Translations under genes and position numbers: made by a program | Source of the DNA: Jiangella asiatica | GTDB taxonomy: Bacteria > Actinomycetota > Actinomycetes > Jiangellales > Jiangellaceae | Assembly: GCF_004349065.1 (NCBI RefSeq) | Contig: NZ_SMKZ01000017.1 | Span: 62,001-126,000 of the forward strand | Direction: 5' to 3' | Length of the DNA stretch: 64,000 nucleotides | Shown: positions 25,565 to 34,943 of the stretch, one piece after another | How the letters are laid out: the number at the start of each line of letters is the position of its first letter | How positions within the stretch are numbered: the stretch's first letter is position 1 | The notes under the pieces: generated by a model | The model's database searches: none | Told to the model about the DNA's origin: nothing | The model's input: only the letters and a program-made list of their open reading frames with translations

Positions 25565-27043
25565 CTATGCCTCGCGGGTCTGCTTCGTAATGGAGTCGTC
25601 GTTGCGGATCTCCGCCGCGGCCGCCTCGCACTGCTGAACCCACTCGTCCACGGTGATGTCCGCGCGCAGCAGCGTCGCGGTGGCCTGGTCGATCCCAGGA
25701 CTCTCCATCGTGGGATACCAGGTCGAGTACAGCCAGTTGATGACGTTGTCGCCGGCGGCGGTCAGCGCCGCCTGCGCCGACGACAGGCCGGGAGCCTCGA
25801 ACTCGACGCCCTCGTTCGCCTCGGCCACCGACGTCAGGCTGGTGACCGCCTCGGTGAAGCCGCGTGCGCCCTCCACTGAAAGCATCGCGCGCATGTACTC
25901 CATCGCCGCCCGCGGGTTGGCCGCGTCGGCCGGGATGATGTACGGCTCGCCGGCTGTGGCGCGGACCGTCTCCAGCGGCATCACCGAGTTCTCGGACAGC
26001 AGCGGCTCGGGCATCATCGTCATCTCGAACGTCGGGTTCTCCGCGATCGCGTCGGCTTCCTCGTTCTCCAGCCACGAACCCGACGGGCAGAACACCGCCT
26101 CACCCCTGGCCCACAGGCCCTGCGCGTCACGGAACTCCATACCCTCGACACCGGGCAGGAAGTAGTCGTTCTCGGCCAGGCTCCGGATCGCCGCGGCGGA
26201 CTCCCGGATGGCCTCGTGGCCCCAGGCTCCCTCCTCGAGGTTGTCGACGGCGAGCAGGATCTCCGGCCCGGCCAACTTCGCGGCCATCACCAGCAGCGGC
26301 CAGTTCATATAACTCGGAGCGGTCACACCCTGATACACCCATGGCGCGATGCCGAACGCCTTGATGTCGGCGCAGACGTCCATCATCTCCTGCCAGGTGG
26401 TGGGCACTGGCCAGCCGTTCTCGTCCAGCAGCGTCTTGTTGTACCAGAGGCCGAAGACAGTGAACGCGTAGTTGAGCACCTGCGGCTTGCCATCACGCGT
26501 GCCGATCTCGATCGTGCCCGGGATCAGGATGTCGCGCACCGGCGTGTCAGGGTCGTCCCAGCTCGGCGCGTCGAACAACTCGGTCAGGTCGTACAGCTGC
26601 CCGTCGCTGGCCAGCTGACCTGTGTCCATCGCCCCGTCACCGGAGTTGTTGATGAAGTCCGGCGGGTCACCGGCGACGAACCGCGCCTGCAACTCCGCAC
26701 CGATGTCGACCGCGGCGTTGTGATTGATCTGGACGTCCGGCCACTTCTCGCTGAAGATCGGCTGGTGAATCTCGGTGGCGTACTCGTCACCGAAGCCACC
26801 ATCGAAGATGAAGATCTCCAACGGCTCACCGTCCGGCACACCAAACGGATTGTCTTCGGAGACCTCTCCCTGCGGTTCCTCCTCGGCTTCACCCTCGTCC
26901 TCGTCGGCACCTTCAGAGGTGGCACACGAGGCCAGAAAGACCCCACCCGGGCCCAACGCGACGCCGGCGACAGCCATGCGCTGCAAGAAGGTCCGGCGGT
27001 TGGTGGGCATACGTGGAATGGTGCGTTCGGTGCTGCTCGACAT
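25565..27043 (-). CDS. Carbohydrate ABC transporter solute-binding lipoprotein
   Basis: 492 residues from ATG at 27043 with GGAGGAG 6 nt upstream. The signal NRRTFLQRMAVAGVALG ending in VFLASCAT combines a twin-arginine motif with a lipobox. A long acidic linker (ADEDEGEAEEEPQG) follows, then a type-2 extracellular sugar-binding domain (family 1). It is the second gene after the SIS protein, 54 bp away. Confidence 0.9.
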   Translation of the reverse strand: MSSSTERTIPRMPTNRRTFLQRMAVAGVALGPGGVFLASCATSEGADEDEGEAEEEPQGEVSEDNPFGVPDGEPLEIFIFDGGFGDEYATEIHQPIFSEKWPDVQINHNAAVDIGAELQARFVAGDPPDFINNSGDGAMDTGQLASDGQLYDLTELFDAPSWDDPDTPVRDILIPGTIEIGTRDGKPQVLNYAFTVFGLWYNKTLLDENGWPVPTTWQEMMDVCADIKAFGIAPWVYQGVTAPSYMNWPLLVMAAKLAGPEILLAVDNLEEGAWGHEAIRESAAAIRSLAENDYFLPGVEGMEFRDAQGLWARGEAVFCPSGSWLENEEADAIAENPTFEMTMMPEPLLSENSVMPLETVRATAGEPYIIPADAANPRAAMEYMRAMLSVEGARGFTEAVTSLTSVAEANEGVEFEAPGLSSAQAALTAAGDNVINWLYSTWYPTMESPGIDQATATLLRADITVDEWVQQCEAAAAEIRNDDSITKQTREA

Positions 27044-27097
27044 CAGGACTCCTCCGAACTGGGAGTTGAACGTTTTGACGTGCTGCAGGGCGATCCC

Positions 27098-27862
27098 CTA
27101 GCCGCCTCGCCGTATCCGGCCCGCGTAACGCTGCAAAAGGTTTTCGTTGTGAGAATCGCCCCCGGGCACATTCGCCGAGAGATAGACAGGCGGCGTCTCC
27201 CCGGCCTCGATCAGCCGGCGAACCATCTCTGCCGTCAGTAGCTGCGCGAGCAGGGCCGCGGTGATCGACGACACCGCTCCCGCGGCGCCGCCGCCGGGAA
27301 GCGGAAGCACCGCATCGCCGAACGGGCTGCCGTTGTCAAGGACGACATCGGCCATGTCCGTCAGCTTGAGTCCCGACGGATGCCGGGATTCGACCTGTGC
27401 GCTGTGCAGTCTGGACGTAATGGCGATCACGGCATGCCCGTTCTTCTTCGCCACCTCGGCTAGGCCCACCGTGCTGCCGTTGATGCCCGAGTTCGACGCG
27501 ATCACGAACACATCAGCCGGATCCACGGGCGTGACGTCATACAAGCGCCGCCCGAGACTGGCGTCGCGCTCCAGATACGGGTCATCGAGCACCGAAAGGG
27601 GCTCACCGCCATACGTCACGAGGTCACGCAGCGCGATCTGGCTGGTCGGGATCAATCCCCCGGCGCGACCGGCGATCTCCATCGCCGTTGCCTGCGAATG
27701 CCCTGTCCCGAAAGCTTGGACGATACCGCCAGCCCGCAACGCCCTCGTCCCCATGTCCGCCGCCAGGCCGACGTTCTCCGCCTCATCGGCGGCGACCCGT
27801 TCGATCGTTTCCCGGACCACGTCCAAGTAGGCAACCGCGCTGACAGCGTGTACGTCGTTCAC
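27098..27862 (-). CDS. SIS-domain (sugar isomerase-like) protein
   Basis: 254 residues from GTG at 27862 with GAGGGGA 5 nt upstream. The phosphosugar-binding SIS fold is visible: IVQAFGTGHSQATAMEIAGR (about 39-58) and VFVIASNSGINGSTVGLAEV (about 118-137), with ITSRLHSAQ. It belongs to the single-domain SIS_2 group that handles phosphorylated (amino) sugars. It is the first gene of the minus-strand ABC operon, divergent from a BadF-type kinase whose product could be its substrate. A promoter shared in sequence with that of the RpiR gene lies upstream. Confidence 0.85.
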   Translation of the reverse strand: MNDVHAVSAVAYLDVVRETIERVAADEAENVGLAADMGTRALRAGGIVQAFGTGHSQATAMEIAGRAGGLIPTSQIALRDLVTYGGEPLSVLDDPYLERDASLGRRLYDVTPVDPADVFVIASNSGINGSTVGLAEVAKKNGHAVIAITSRLHSAQVESRHPSGLKLTDMADVVLDNGSPFGDAVLPLPGGGAAGAVSSITAALLAQLLTAEMVRRLIEAGETPPVYLSANVPGGDSHNENLLQRYAGRIRRGG

Positions 27863-28038
27863 CGTTGTCCCCTCATTCGTCGCTCTTCCGCTACACATCG
27901 GCCGCGGACGGCAGGTGCGGCGCAACGACCGGCGCCGTCTCCTCTACTCCGTTCGCGCGACAGGCTCGGCGTGACTCGACAGGCAGATAGCTCGTCGCGG
28001 ACCCGGCGTGAATCACTCTTGCCTGTCGCACATATGAA

Positions 28039-28078
28039 TGATTCTCTATACAAGACCTACAAGTGTCAATTGTTCTCA
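28039..28078 (-). promoter_or_regulatory. Promoter/operator of the SIS-ABC operon, shared with rpiR
   Basis: On the minus strand, TTGACA (28069-28064) and GAGAAT (28046-28041) are spaced 17 bp. Upstream of TTGACA is TGAGAACAA. A 40-bp element at 33983-34022 has the same boxes, the same spacing and the same upstream TGRGAACAA. Seven bases after GAGAAT there is an ATG opening a 6-codon ORF (28033-28013). Probably an RpiR-controlled promoter. Confidence 0.7.
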
Positions 28079-28091
28079 TGGGAGGTTCCTC

Positions 28092-29063
28092 TTGACCACT
28101 GAAGGCGGCCTCGTCATCGGCATCGACGCAGGCGGATCCCATACGCGCGCCTTGGTTGCCGGTACTGATGGGCAACGCGTTGGCGCGGCGTCGGCCGCAG
28201 GAGCCAACCCGGTAGTGCACGGCTGGGACCAAGCTCTGACCTCCGTTTCCGGCGCCCTGAGGGCGGCGCTGGTGGGAGTCGACCCGAACCGCGTGCGACT
28301 CCTCGTTCCCGCCATCGCCGGCATTGCCGCGAAGGACGCATCACGCCTGCAAGCAGACGTCCGGAGCCTCTGCCATGCGCTCGGGTTCGCCTGCCCGGTG
28401 TATCCGGTAAGCGATCTCGAGGCAGCGTTCGCAGGCGGAACCGCCAGCACGAACGGGGTCGTCGTGCTGTCCGGGACCGGAGCTGTAGCCGGCTTGATTC
28501 ACGACGGACGGCTAGTTCGCCAGATCGACGGCTACGGATGGCTGGTGGGAGACGAGGGGTCCGGATTCTGGCTGGGCCGAGAGGCCGTCCGCGCGGCACT
28601 CGCCGCTCTGGACGGGCGTGGCTCGGCCACTGGCTTGGTGGCCGATGTGGCGGAAGCTCTCGATGTCACCCAAACGCCCGACGGCCTCGTCACCGAGGTC
28701 TACCAGCACCAGCCGATCCGGCTGGCCGAGCTGGCCCCGATCGTGACCAAAGCAGCGGCCGCCGGCGACGCTGTCGCCATCGACATCATCCGGTGCGCCG
28801 CCGACGCACTGCTCACCGCTGTGTCGGCACTCCACCCTCCCGGCCGAAGCCGAAGCCCCACCCGAATCGTCTTGGCCGGTGGTGTGCTCACCGGCCCAGG
28901 GCCGGTGGCGGACATCGTGATCGAGCGCTTGCGTGCGCAGTACGACCGGGCCCCGGTGCTCGGCACCGACGGCGCCGCCGGCGCAGCTTGGATCGGCCTC
29001 GGCCGCATACTCCAGCATCGGGCACCGAGCACGCATGCACGTCTGATCCAGTCGGCGGACTGA
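28092..29063 (+). CDS. BadF/BadG-type sugar kinase (N-acetylglucosamine kinase-like)
   Basis: 323 residues from TTG at 28092, chosen because GGGAGG lies 6 nt upstream; the earlier ATG has no ribosome site and would put it in the operator. The ASKHA-fold motifs are GLVIGIDAGGSHTRALV (phosphate 1), GVVVLSGTGAVAGL (phosphate 2, about 118) and RIVLAGGVLTGPGPV (adenosine, about 275). The family phosphorylates N-acetylhexosamines. Divergent from the SIS gene; together they suggest kinase then isomerase/deaminase-type handling of an imported amino sugar. Confidence 0.85.
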   Translation: MTTEGGLVIGIDAGGSHTRALVAGTDGQRVGAASAAGANPVVHGWDQALTSVSGALRAALVGVDPNRVRLLVPAIAGIAAKDASRLQADVRSLCHALGFACPVYPVSDLEAAFAGGTASTNGVVVLSGTGAVAGLIHDGRLVRQIDGYGWLVGDEGSGFWLGREAVRAALAALDGRGSATGLVADVAEALDVTQTPDGLVTEVYQHQPIRLAELAPIVTKAAAAGDAVAIDIIRCAADALLTAVSALHPPGRSRSPTRIVLAGGVLTGPGPVADIVIERLRAQYDRAPVLGTDGAAGAAWIGLGRILQHRAPSTHARLIQSAD

Positions 29064-29143
29064 ACCCAGCCTCGGCCAGGCGGCGAGCCGGTGACTCAGG
29101 CACCCATCGTGACTGATCAACGGCCCGCCTCCTGCCGCGTTCG

Positions 29144-31111
29144 TCAACCTGTGCCGGGCTGAAGCCGGTACAGGGCCGCAGCTCCCGGTGGAAGATCCAC
29201 CGTGATCTGTCCACTGCCACGCTCCCGTCCGTAAACCCCCTCCTGTGGGTCGAACAGTTCGATCTCACCCACCGCAGCGCCAGGTGTCAGACGTGCGGAC
29301 GCGGACGCGCTGTGGGCGCGGTTGGCGACCAGAAGCCAGCGGGTGCGGTCCGAGGCGTCGGCGCTTCGGAACCTGCCCAGAACCACGGCGTCGCCCCGGG
29401 CGGCTCGCACGTAGTCGTCGGCACTGAACGCCGTCGCCCCATTGGGCAGGGGGTCGTCATTGGCGTGGGTCACCGACTCCGACACCAACGGCTTGAGTTC
29501 GCGACCCACCGGGGACAACCACCCGGTATTGATCTCCTTCGCAGCGTCGTAACGTTCGGTCCGCTCACCGTCAAGTGTGATGAGGGCCGAGTGGAAATCT
29601 TCGGGAACAACCGTGTGCGGCGTCCAGTACGTGAAGTACTGGATGCCTTTACAGCCGTAAGCCAGACTCACATTGATCTGCCAGAGTATTTCAGCTGCCG
29701 TCGGCTCCCGGTGGCCCCGGTAGGCAACCGTCTGGATGAAGATCCAGGTATGCAGCTTGGCGCGCAGCCCTTCATCTCGGACGAACTTCCAATTCAAGAA
29801 GTAGTTTGGGTCGTCACTTCCGTCCAAAAGTAGTGGGTAACGGTCGAACGAAATCAACGGCGGCTTCACGACATCAACGAATTCGCGGACATAGCCAGGA
29901 TCATTGGTGGGCAGAATGTTGATGTAGGGGAGTGACTCGGGACTCAATGCGCGTACGATCTCCACCTGGCGGGCCAAGGTTTCGAACCTGTCCGGCTGCG
30001 GCTCATCGTAGAGATTGATACCAACGAACGACGGAAAACCTCCTGCGGAGGGCTCCTTCCACTTCCCAAAATCACCACTGAAGTCGTCAGTCAGGACAAG
30101 CGATTCGTCCTCGGTCGTCACTTCCACATTGTCGAAGTACGCGGTCTCGTCGCCGGCCTCCCGGAATCCGACCCGTCCTTCCAGGTACGTATTGTCAGTC
30201 GTGACATCGATCACCTCGCCGTTGATGGATGTCGTGATCGTCTCACCCGAGAGAACCATCTCGACGTGATACCAGGTGTCGTGGGTGACTGCGAAGTCCA
30301 AGGGCACCGTGCGAATCCACACTGGGCTGCCATCGACGAACAGGACCTTCGCGAGGTGCCCGGGCGCCCCGTCGGCTCTCTCGGGGTTCGCCAGTAGCCA
30401 TACGTAGGCGTTCTGTGGGTCCTGAGCTCGAAACGCCCATCCCCCTTGTGCGTATGCACCCCCGCCCCCGGTCTGCAGCGGTGCGACATCCAGCGCAAAC
30501 GTGTAGTCGCTCCAGTCGGTTCCGTCGTTGGACAGCCCGATGGTGCCCGCGCCGCTGCCACCGTTGATGAAGAGATGCCCGTCCTGCAACTCCCAGAAGC
30601 TTCGTGGCCGATAGTGGTCGATGACCTGCTGGGTCTTGATGCGCGCCTGCTCGGGGCTGAGTGTGAAATCGCCGTCGCCGGTCTTGATGGAGAATTCATG
30701 CGTCATCCAGTAGATGGTGGGATCATCAACCACCAATTTGAGCCCCACCTGGTGCGCGATGTTCAGCGCGTACTGCTGCAAGGTGAAGTGCGCGTTGAGG
30801 TAGTTGTTGCTGTGGGCGTAGGTGAATCCGGCGTCTTTGATCTCCTGGTATCGCTCCACAGTAGTTTCCCACAACGGGGGCGGTAACCAGATACCGATCG
30901 GAAACTCTTCGCCGGCGATCAGTTGGGGATGGTGCGAGGAAGCCGCTGGCAACGTGCTATGACGGATGCCTGCGGACGGACTTGCCCCCGTGGCGGTTGC
31001 GACACCGAACACAGGTAGAGATCCTGCGGCCAGGGCTCCAGTACCCATGGCCCTGAGAACATCTCTGCGGTTGGGCATCATCTGCTGGTGTGGGCTGCCT
31101 TGCTCGTGCAT
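29144..31111 (-). CDS. Tat-secreted barrel glycosidase with an inserted beta-sandwich domain
   Basis: 655 residues with GGGAG before the ATG. The Tat signal contains NRRDVLRAMGTGALAAG (residues 14-30). The catalytic barrel starts at about 65 (IGIWLPPPLWETTVERY) and resumes after an insertion with SFVGINLYDEPQPDRF (Glu370 a candidate acid/base), then LLWQ-like ILWQINVSLAYGCKGIQYFT. Residues 168-358 are a concanavalin/LamG-like domain (DWSDYTFALDV; GGWAFRAQDPQNAYVWLL; YHVEMVLSG). The paralogue at 31403 lacks this insertion. Exact GH family not identified. Likely extracellular release of the sugar taken up by the linked transporter. Confidence 0.75.
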   Translation of the reverse strand: MHEQGSPHQQMMPNRRDVLRAMGTGALAAGSLPVFGVATATGASPSAGIRHSTLPAASSHHPQLIAGEEFPIGIWLPPPLWETTVERYQEIKDAGFTYAHSNNYLNAHFTLQQYALNIAHQVGLKLVVDDPTIYWMTHEFSIKTGDGDFTLSPEQARIKTQQVIDHYRPRSFWELQDGHLFINGGSGAGTIGLSNDGTDWSDYTFALDVAPLQTGGGGAYAQGGWAFRAQDPQNAYVWLLANPERADGAPGHLAKVLFVDGSPVWIRTVPLDFAVTHDTWYHVEMVLSGETITTSINGEVIDVTTDNTYLEGRVGFREAGDETAYFDNVEVTTEDESLVLTDDFSGDFGKWKEPSAGGFPSFVGINLYDEPQPDRFETLARQVEIVRALSPESLPYINILPTNDPGYVREFVDVVKPPLISFDRYPLLLDGSDDPNYFLNWKFVRDEGLRAKLHTWIFIQTVAYRGHREPTAAEILWQINVSLAYGCKGIQYFTYWTPHTVVPEDFHSALITLDGERTERYDAAKEINTGWLSPVGRELKPLVSESVTHANDDPLPNGATAFSADDYVRAARGDAVVLGRFRSADASDRTRWLLVANRAHSASASARLTPGAAVGEIELFDPQEGVYGRERGSGQITVDLPPGAAALYRLQPGTG

Positions 31112-31402
31112 CTCTACTCCCTGATTCGACGGCCACTCGGAGTAACGTCGCGCCCGCGTGAGCGCACTTCCTTCTCACCGCCCGGACGCGGTGGGTCGCG
31201 GGCTCTGTTCGTCGGTGATGCTCGCCTCGGAAACGGCTGCCGGACGATTCACGGCAACCTTCCTGGCAATGTGCTGCTACACCTGACGAGACTTGTCGGC
31301 ATACATCGGAGCGCGGTGAGGCGGCACCCGCCTCCACTCACGTGGATCGGTCACCCCTTAGACTCGAGAGTCGCCTGATGGCGGTGGGTGGCGCCGACCG
31401 GC

Positions 31403-32848
31403 TTAGTCTCCCTGATTCGCGTGGAGTCGGTAGAGCTTGGCTTCTCCGGGCTCGAGATGTACCGCCAATGTCGCCGGACCGGTTGGTTCAGCCTTCTCCA
31501 GCGGGACGTAGCGACGTTCGGACGTGTCGAACTCGAACATCGCGCTGATCGTGTGGTGAAGGGTCAACGTCGTGTTTGCGGTGCTTTCGAATTCACGATT
31601 GGCCACGAGCAGCCATCGCTGGTTCGGTCGCTTGGGGTCGTGGAAGCGGCTGAGAATGGCAGCACTGCCAGATGCCGAGTCGACCCATTCGTCACCACTG
31701 AAGACCTCCACACCCATCGAGGGTTGGGCTTCACCGAAGTGCGCGACCGACTCTGAGGTGAGGGGCAGAAGCTGCTTACCTACCGGCTGAAGATAGTTGT
31801 TGTTGATACGTTTGGCGGCGTAATAGAGAGGCGTCAACTGTCCGTCGACGGTGACCAGAGCCTCGTGGAAGCCGGGCAAGGGCGGCGTCCAGTACGTGAA
31901 GTACTGGATGCCCTTGCAGCCGTACGCCAGACTGACGTTCACCTGCCACAGCAGTTCTTCGTCGGTCGGCAGCCGGTATCCGTAGTGCTCGCAGGCAAGG
32001 ATGAACACCCACGAGGGCAGACCGGCCTGCAGGGCCTGGTTGCGGACCAACACCCAGTTGTAGAAGTAGTCCTCGCGGATGGTCGGTCTTGCGCCCACGA
32101 GCATGTAGTGGTCGAACGAGATGAAGTCCGGACGAGCTTCGCTGACATATCGGGCGAGGTGTTCCTGGTACGTCGGCGTGCCCAGCATGTCCGCACTGGC
32201 GTACGTCGGGAACAGATTGACATAGCCCAGCACGCCGGGGTCCAGCTGACCCAGGATGTCGTTGATGCCGCCGATCTGTGCAAAAGCACTTGCATTCGGT
32301 TCATCTCGAATGTCGAAACCCGCGAATGCTGGGAAGTCCTGGTACTCGCCCAGTATCGACTCGATCACGTCCCGCCACTGCTCGCTCGGGTGGTTCTGAA
32401 TGTTGCTGATCCGGTGGTCGTAGACGATGGCATCGAGGTCGTTCGCCGCGGCGGCGTCCAGCAAGGCGGCGTTCTCCGCTGTCGCGGTCTCCCCCGGCGG
32501 ACAGAAGCCGCCACACCCATCGATTCCGGTGACGAACGTGAACCCTGCGTCGGCGATCTCCGCATATCGCGCCACCGTCGTCTCGCCTGGTGGTGGTGCC
32601 ACCCAGAGGCCCACCGGATAGGTACCGTTGCGAAGGAGGTTCGGCACTGTGCCTGAAACCTCGGCCGCCTCCGCCACCGATCGGCCGCCGCTGAGCAGGG
32701 CCGGCGCCGCCAACGCCCCGGCGCCCATCCCGGTCAACCGGAGGAAGTCTCGCCGATCGACGCGTTTACCCGTGGCGGTCTCGACGACTGATATGCTGTC
32801 GTCAGCGCTAAATCGCCGCTCCGGCACTACATTTCGGTCATTCATCAT
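31403..32848 (-). CDS. Tat-secreted barrel glycosidase, paralogue without insertion
   Basis: 481 residues, GAGGAGGA before the ATG. The Tat signal VDRRDFLRLTGMGAGALAA is at residues 30-48. The barrel begins near 78 (PVGLWVAPPPGETTVARY), with AGFDIRDEPNASAF (Glu183 candidate acid/base), FISFDHYMLVG, and LLWQVNVSLAYGCKGIQYFT, which is nearly identical to the neighbouring gene. A C-terminal beta domain (about 390-481) ends in LEPGEAKLYRL. The pair most likely arose by duplication, and their shared substrate is presumably the polymer or glycoside feeding the ABC importer. Confidence 0.75.
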   Translation of the reverse strand: MMNDRNVVPERRFSADDSISVVETATGKRVDRRDFLRLTGMGAGALAAPALLSGGRSVAEAAEVSGTVPNLLRNGTYPVGLWVAPPPGETTVARYAEIADAGFTFVTGIDGCGGFCPPGETATAENAALLDAAAANDLDAIVYDHRISNIQNHPSEQWRDVIESILGEYQDFPAFAGFDIRDEPNASAFAQIGGINDILGQLDPGVLGYVNLFPTYASADMLGTPTYQEHLARYVSEARPDFISFDHYMLVGARPTIREDYFYNWVLVRNQALQAGLPSWVFILACEHYGYRLPTDEELLWQVNVSLAYGCKGIQYFTYWTPPLPGFHEALVTVDGQLTPLYYAAKRINNNYLQPVGKQLLPLTSESVAHFGEAQPSMGVEVFSGDEWVDSASGSAAILSRFHDPKRPNQRWLLVANREFESTANTTLTLHHTISAMFEFDTSERRYVPLEKAEPTGPATLAVHLEPGEAKLYRLHANQGD

Positions 32849-33029
32849 TCCTCCTCAGACAGGCAACGAATAGGTACCTCGTGGTGCACGTTCCAGGAGT
32901 GCCGCAGCGGTGCGAGGCAGTCGTGACGTTCCATTGGTGGTGGCACATCTCGCCGGAACGTCGGACAGCTGACCGAGGCGTTTGACGAGCGACGACGTCG
33001 GCAACCGATTGATCAGAAGCTCGGCAAAA

Positions 33030-33977
33030 TCACCCCTCGTTTCCCGCGTGCCGGGTCGCCGGAGTGGATGCCGAAAGGCGATGCCCGCGGACCGCGTTCC
33101 TGGTTTCGGCGACCGCGTTCTCGCTAGCGACATGTGTCCGCTGAGCGATCCCGATGTAGATGCAGTCGATGACGAGCATCTGGGCGTGCCGCGCGGACAG
33201 GCCACCGGAGCGGAACGTGGTCTCCCTGGCTGCAGTCGTCAGCAGCACGTCGGCCACTTCGGCGATCGGCGAGCGGGGGAAGTTTGTGATCGCGATGGTG
33301 GTGGCACCGTGTTGCCGGGCCAGTCCGAGTGGCTCGATGACCTCACGGGTCTCGCCGGAGTGGGAGATCCCGAGTGCGACATCGGCGCGGGTCAAGAGGG
33401 CGGCGCTGGCAAGTGAGTCATGCACGTCGCTCCAGAGGTTGCAGGCGACGCCGATGTGGTGCAGCCGCAGCCGCAAGTCCAGTCCGAGTGCTCCGCTACC
33501 GCTGACGGCGTAGATATCGATGCTCCTCGCCTCACCCATCGTCGTCACGGCCTTTCCGAGCGCGACTGTGTCGAGCTGGGATGCTGTCTCCTCGAGAGCG
33601 CGCCCATCGGCTTCCACCAACACGGCGAGCACCCGCTCGGCGGGGTCGTCCGGACTGATCTCCGTGCCCTGTATCCAACTGCGTGATCGCGCCCAGCCGG
33701 CGTCGGTGGCAAGTGCCAGCCGGAGCTCCGGGTAGCCGGTCAGGCCCAGTGCTCGGCAGAAGCGGGTGACCGTGGTCAGCGAGGTCTGGCACTGACCTGC
33801 GAGTTCGGTGATGGTAGAGCGCCCGGCTCCGGTAGGGTCGGCAAGGATCTGCTCGCCGACCCTGCGTTCTGCAGGTGTCAGGGCAGGCAACATTGCGCGG
33901 ATGCGCACTTCGATGCTGTCAGTCCCCGGCTCGCCCGTTTCACCAGAGGAGTGAGACGCTCTTTCCTGTTCCGACAT
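33030..33977 (-). CDS. RpiR/MurR-family transcriptional regulator
   Basis: 315 residues. The N-terminal HTH_6 domain is at about 25-100 (MLPALTPAERRVGEQILADP; TTVTRFCRALGLTGYPELR). The C-terminal SIS domain has AVSGSGALGLDL (about 150) and VALGISHSGETREVI. Family members sense phosphorylated sugars, often amino sugars. No Shine-Dalgarno precedes the ATG; instead a TTGACA-17-GAGAAT promoter ends 7 nt before it, so the mRNA is probably leaderless. The same promoter element lies before the SIS-ABC operon, its likely target. Confidence 0.88.
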   Translation of the reverse strand: MSEQERASHSSGETGEPGTDSIEVRIRAMLPALTPAERRVGEQILADPTGAGRSTITELAGQCQTSLTTVTRFCRALGLTGYPELRLALATDAGWARSRSWIQGTEISPDDPAERVLAVLVEADGRALEETASQLDTVALGKAVTTMGEARSIDIYAVSGSGALGLDLRLRLHHIGVACNLWSDVHDSLASAALLTRADVALGISHSGETREVIEPLGLARQHGATTIAITNFPRSPIAEVADVLLTTAARETTFRSGGLSARHAQMLVIDCIYIGIAQRTHVASENAVAETRNAVRGHRLSASTPATRHAGNEG

Positions 33978-33982
33978 AGGAG

Positions 33983-34022
33983 TGATTCTCTACACATCAA
34001 CCAACTGTGTCAATTGTTCCCA
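33983..34022 (-). promoter_or_regulatory. Promoter/operator of rpiR (leaderless)
   Basis: Minus strand: TTGACA (34013-34008), 17-bp spacer, GAGAAT (33990-33985), then CACTCCT and the ATG at 33977. This predicts transcription start at or next to the start codon. The 40-bp block is shared with 28039-28078, including TGRGAACAA upstream of the -35 box, which suggests autoregulation. Confidence 0.7.
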
Positions 34023-34180
34023 GCGGAGCATCTCATCTCCCAGCCCTCGGCGCACTGCTTCTGAGCGAGAGAGATAGGGCGGCAGTACACGGCCAGCTCA
34101 GGGGCTTGCTACCGTCCTGGCGTGTGCGGTCTACTGGTAGAGCCATCCTACAGGCAGCCAATCATGGAGGGTTGCTGATC

Positions 34181-34943
34181 GTGTCGAGCTTCGAAGGACT
34201 ACGCGCGATCGTGACCGGGGACGCGCCCGGGATCGGCCTGGCCGCCGCCAATCTTCTTGCCGCCGAGGGAGCCTCGGTGGCGGTACTGGATCTGGTCGAG
34301 AACGGTCCACCCGGACACGTCTACGTCAGGCCAATGTGTCCGATGGCACGCTTGTCGCCGACGCGGTCGCAGCGGCGATAGCCCTCCTGGGAGGGCTCGA
34401 CGTTCTAGTCAACACTGTCGGCATCGGCGCGCAAGGCGGCGTGGGCGACAACGATGGCATGGAGTGGGCGCGAGTGCTGGACGTTAACGTCACCTGGTTG
34501 GTGCGGCTGACAAGCGCAGCGTTGCCGGCGTTGCGGCAGTCACCGAACGCGGCGATCGTCAACACGAGTTCGGTCGCGGCGGCCGTCGGCCTGCCGGAGC
34601 GCGCTCTGTACTCCGCCAGCAAGGGCGCCGCTGTCGACGCCTTGACGAGGGCGATGGCGGCAAACCTGCTCCCCGTGGGAATCCGGTGAACGCGGTGCGG
34701 CCGGGCACAGCCGACTCGCCACGGGTCGGCCGCCTCTTGGACCAGTCTCCGGACCCGGCCGCTGAGCGAGCCGCCCTCGAGGCTCGACAGGCACACGGCC
34801 GGCTCGTGAGCCCGAACGAGGTGGCCCAGGCAATCGCCTACCTCGCAAGTCCAGCCTCACTGTCGACCGCAGGGGTCTCGTTCGACGTCGACGGCGGCCT
34901 CCTCGCCCTTGGGCTCAAGCAGAACGCCGCGGCCGGCAGGTGA
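34181..34943 (+). pseudogene. Short-chain dehydrogenase/reductase broken by two frameshifts
   Basis: From GTG at 34181 (GGAGG upstream): VSSFEGLRAIVTGDAPGIGL, where the cofactor loop has Asp for the usual second Gly. The frame shifts near 34325 and continues as NVSDGTLVADAVAAAIALLG, with NTVGIG, NTSSVAAAVG and YSASKGAAVDALT (the catalytic Tyr-Lys). It shifts again at 34687, where one G is missing in ATCCGGTGAACG, and ends as VNAVRPGTADSP and GVSFDVDGGLLALG. The aldo/keto reductase GTG overlaps its stop. Either decayed or hit by two sequencing errors. Confidence 0.75.
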
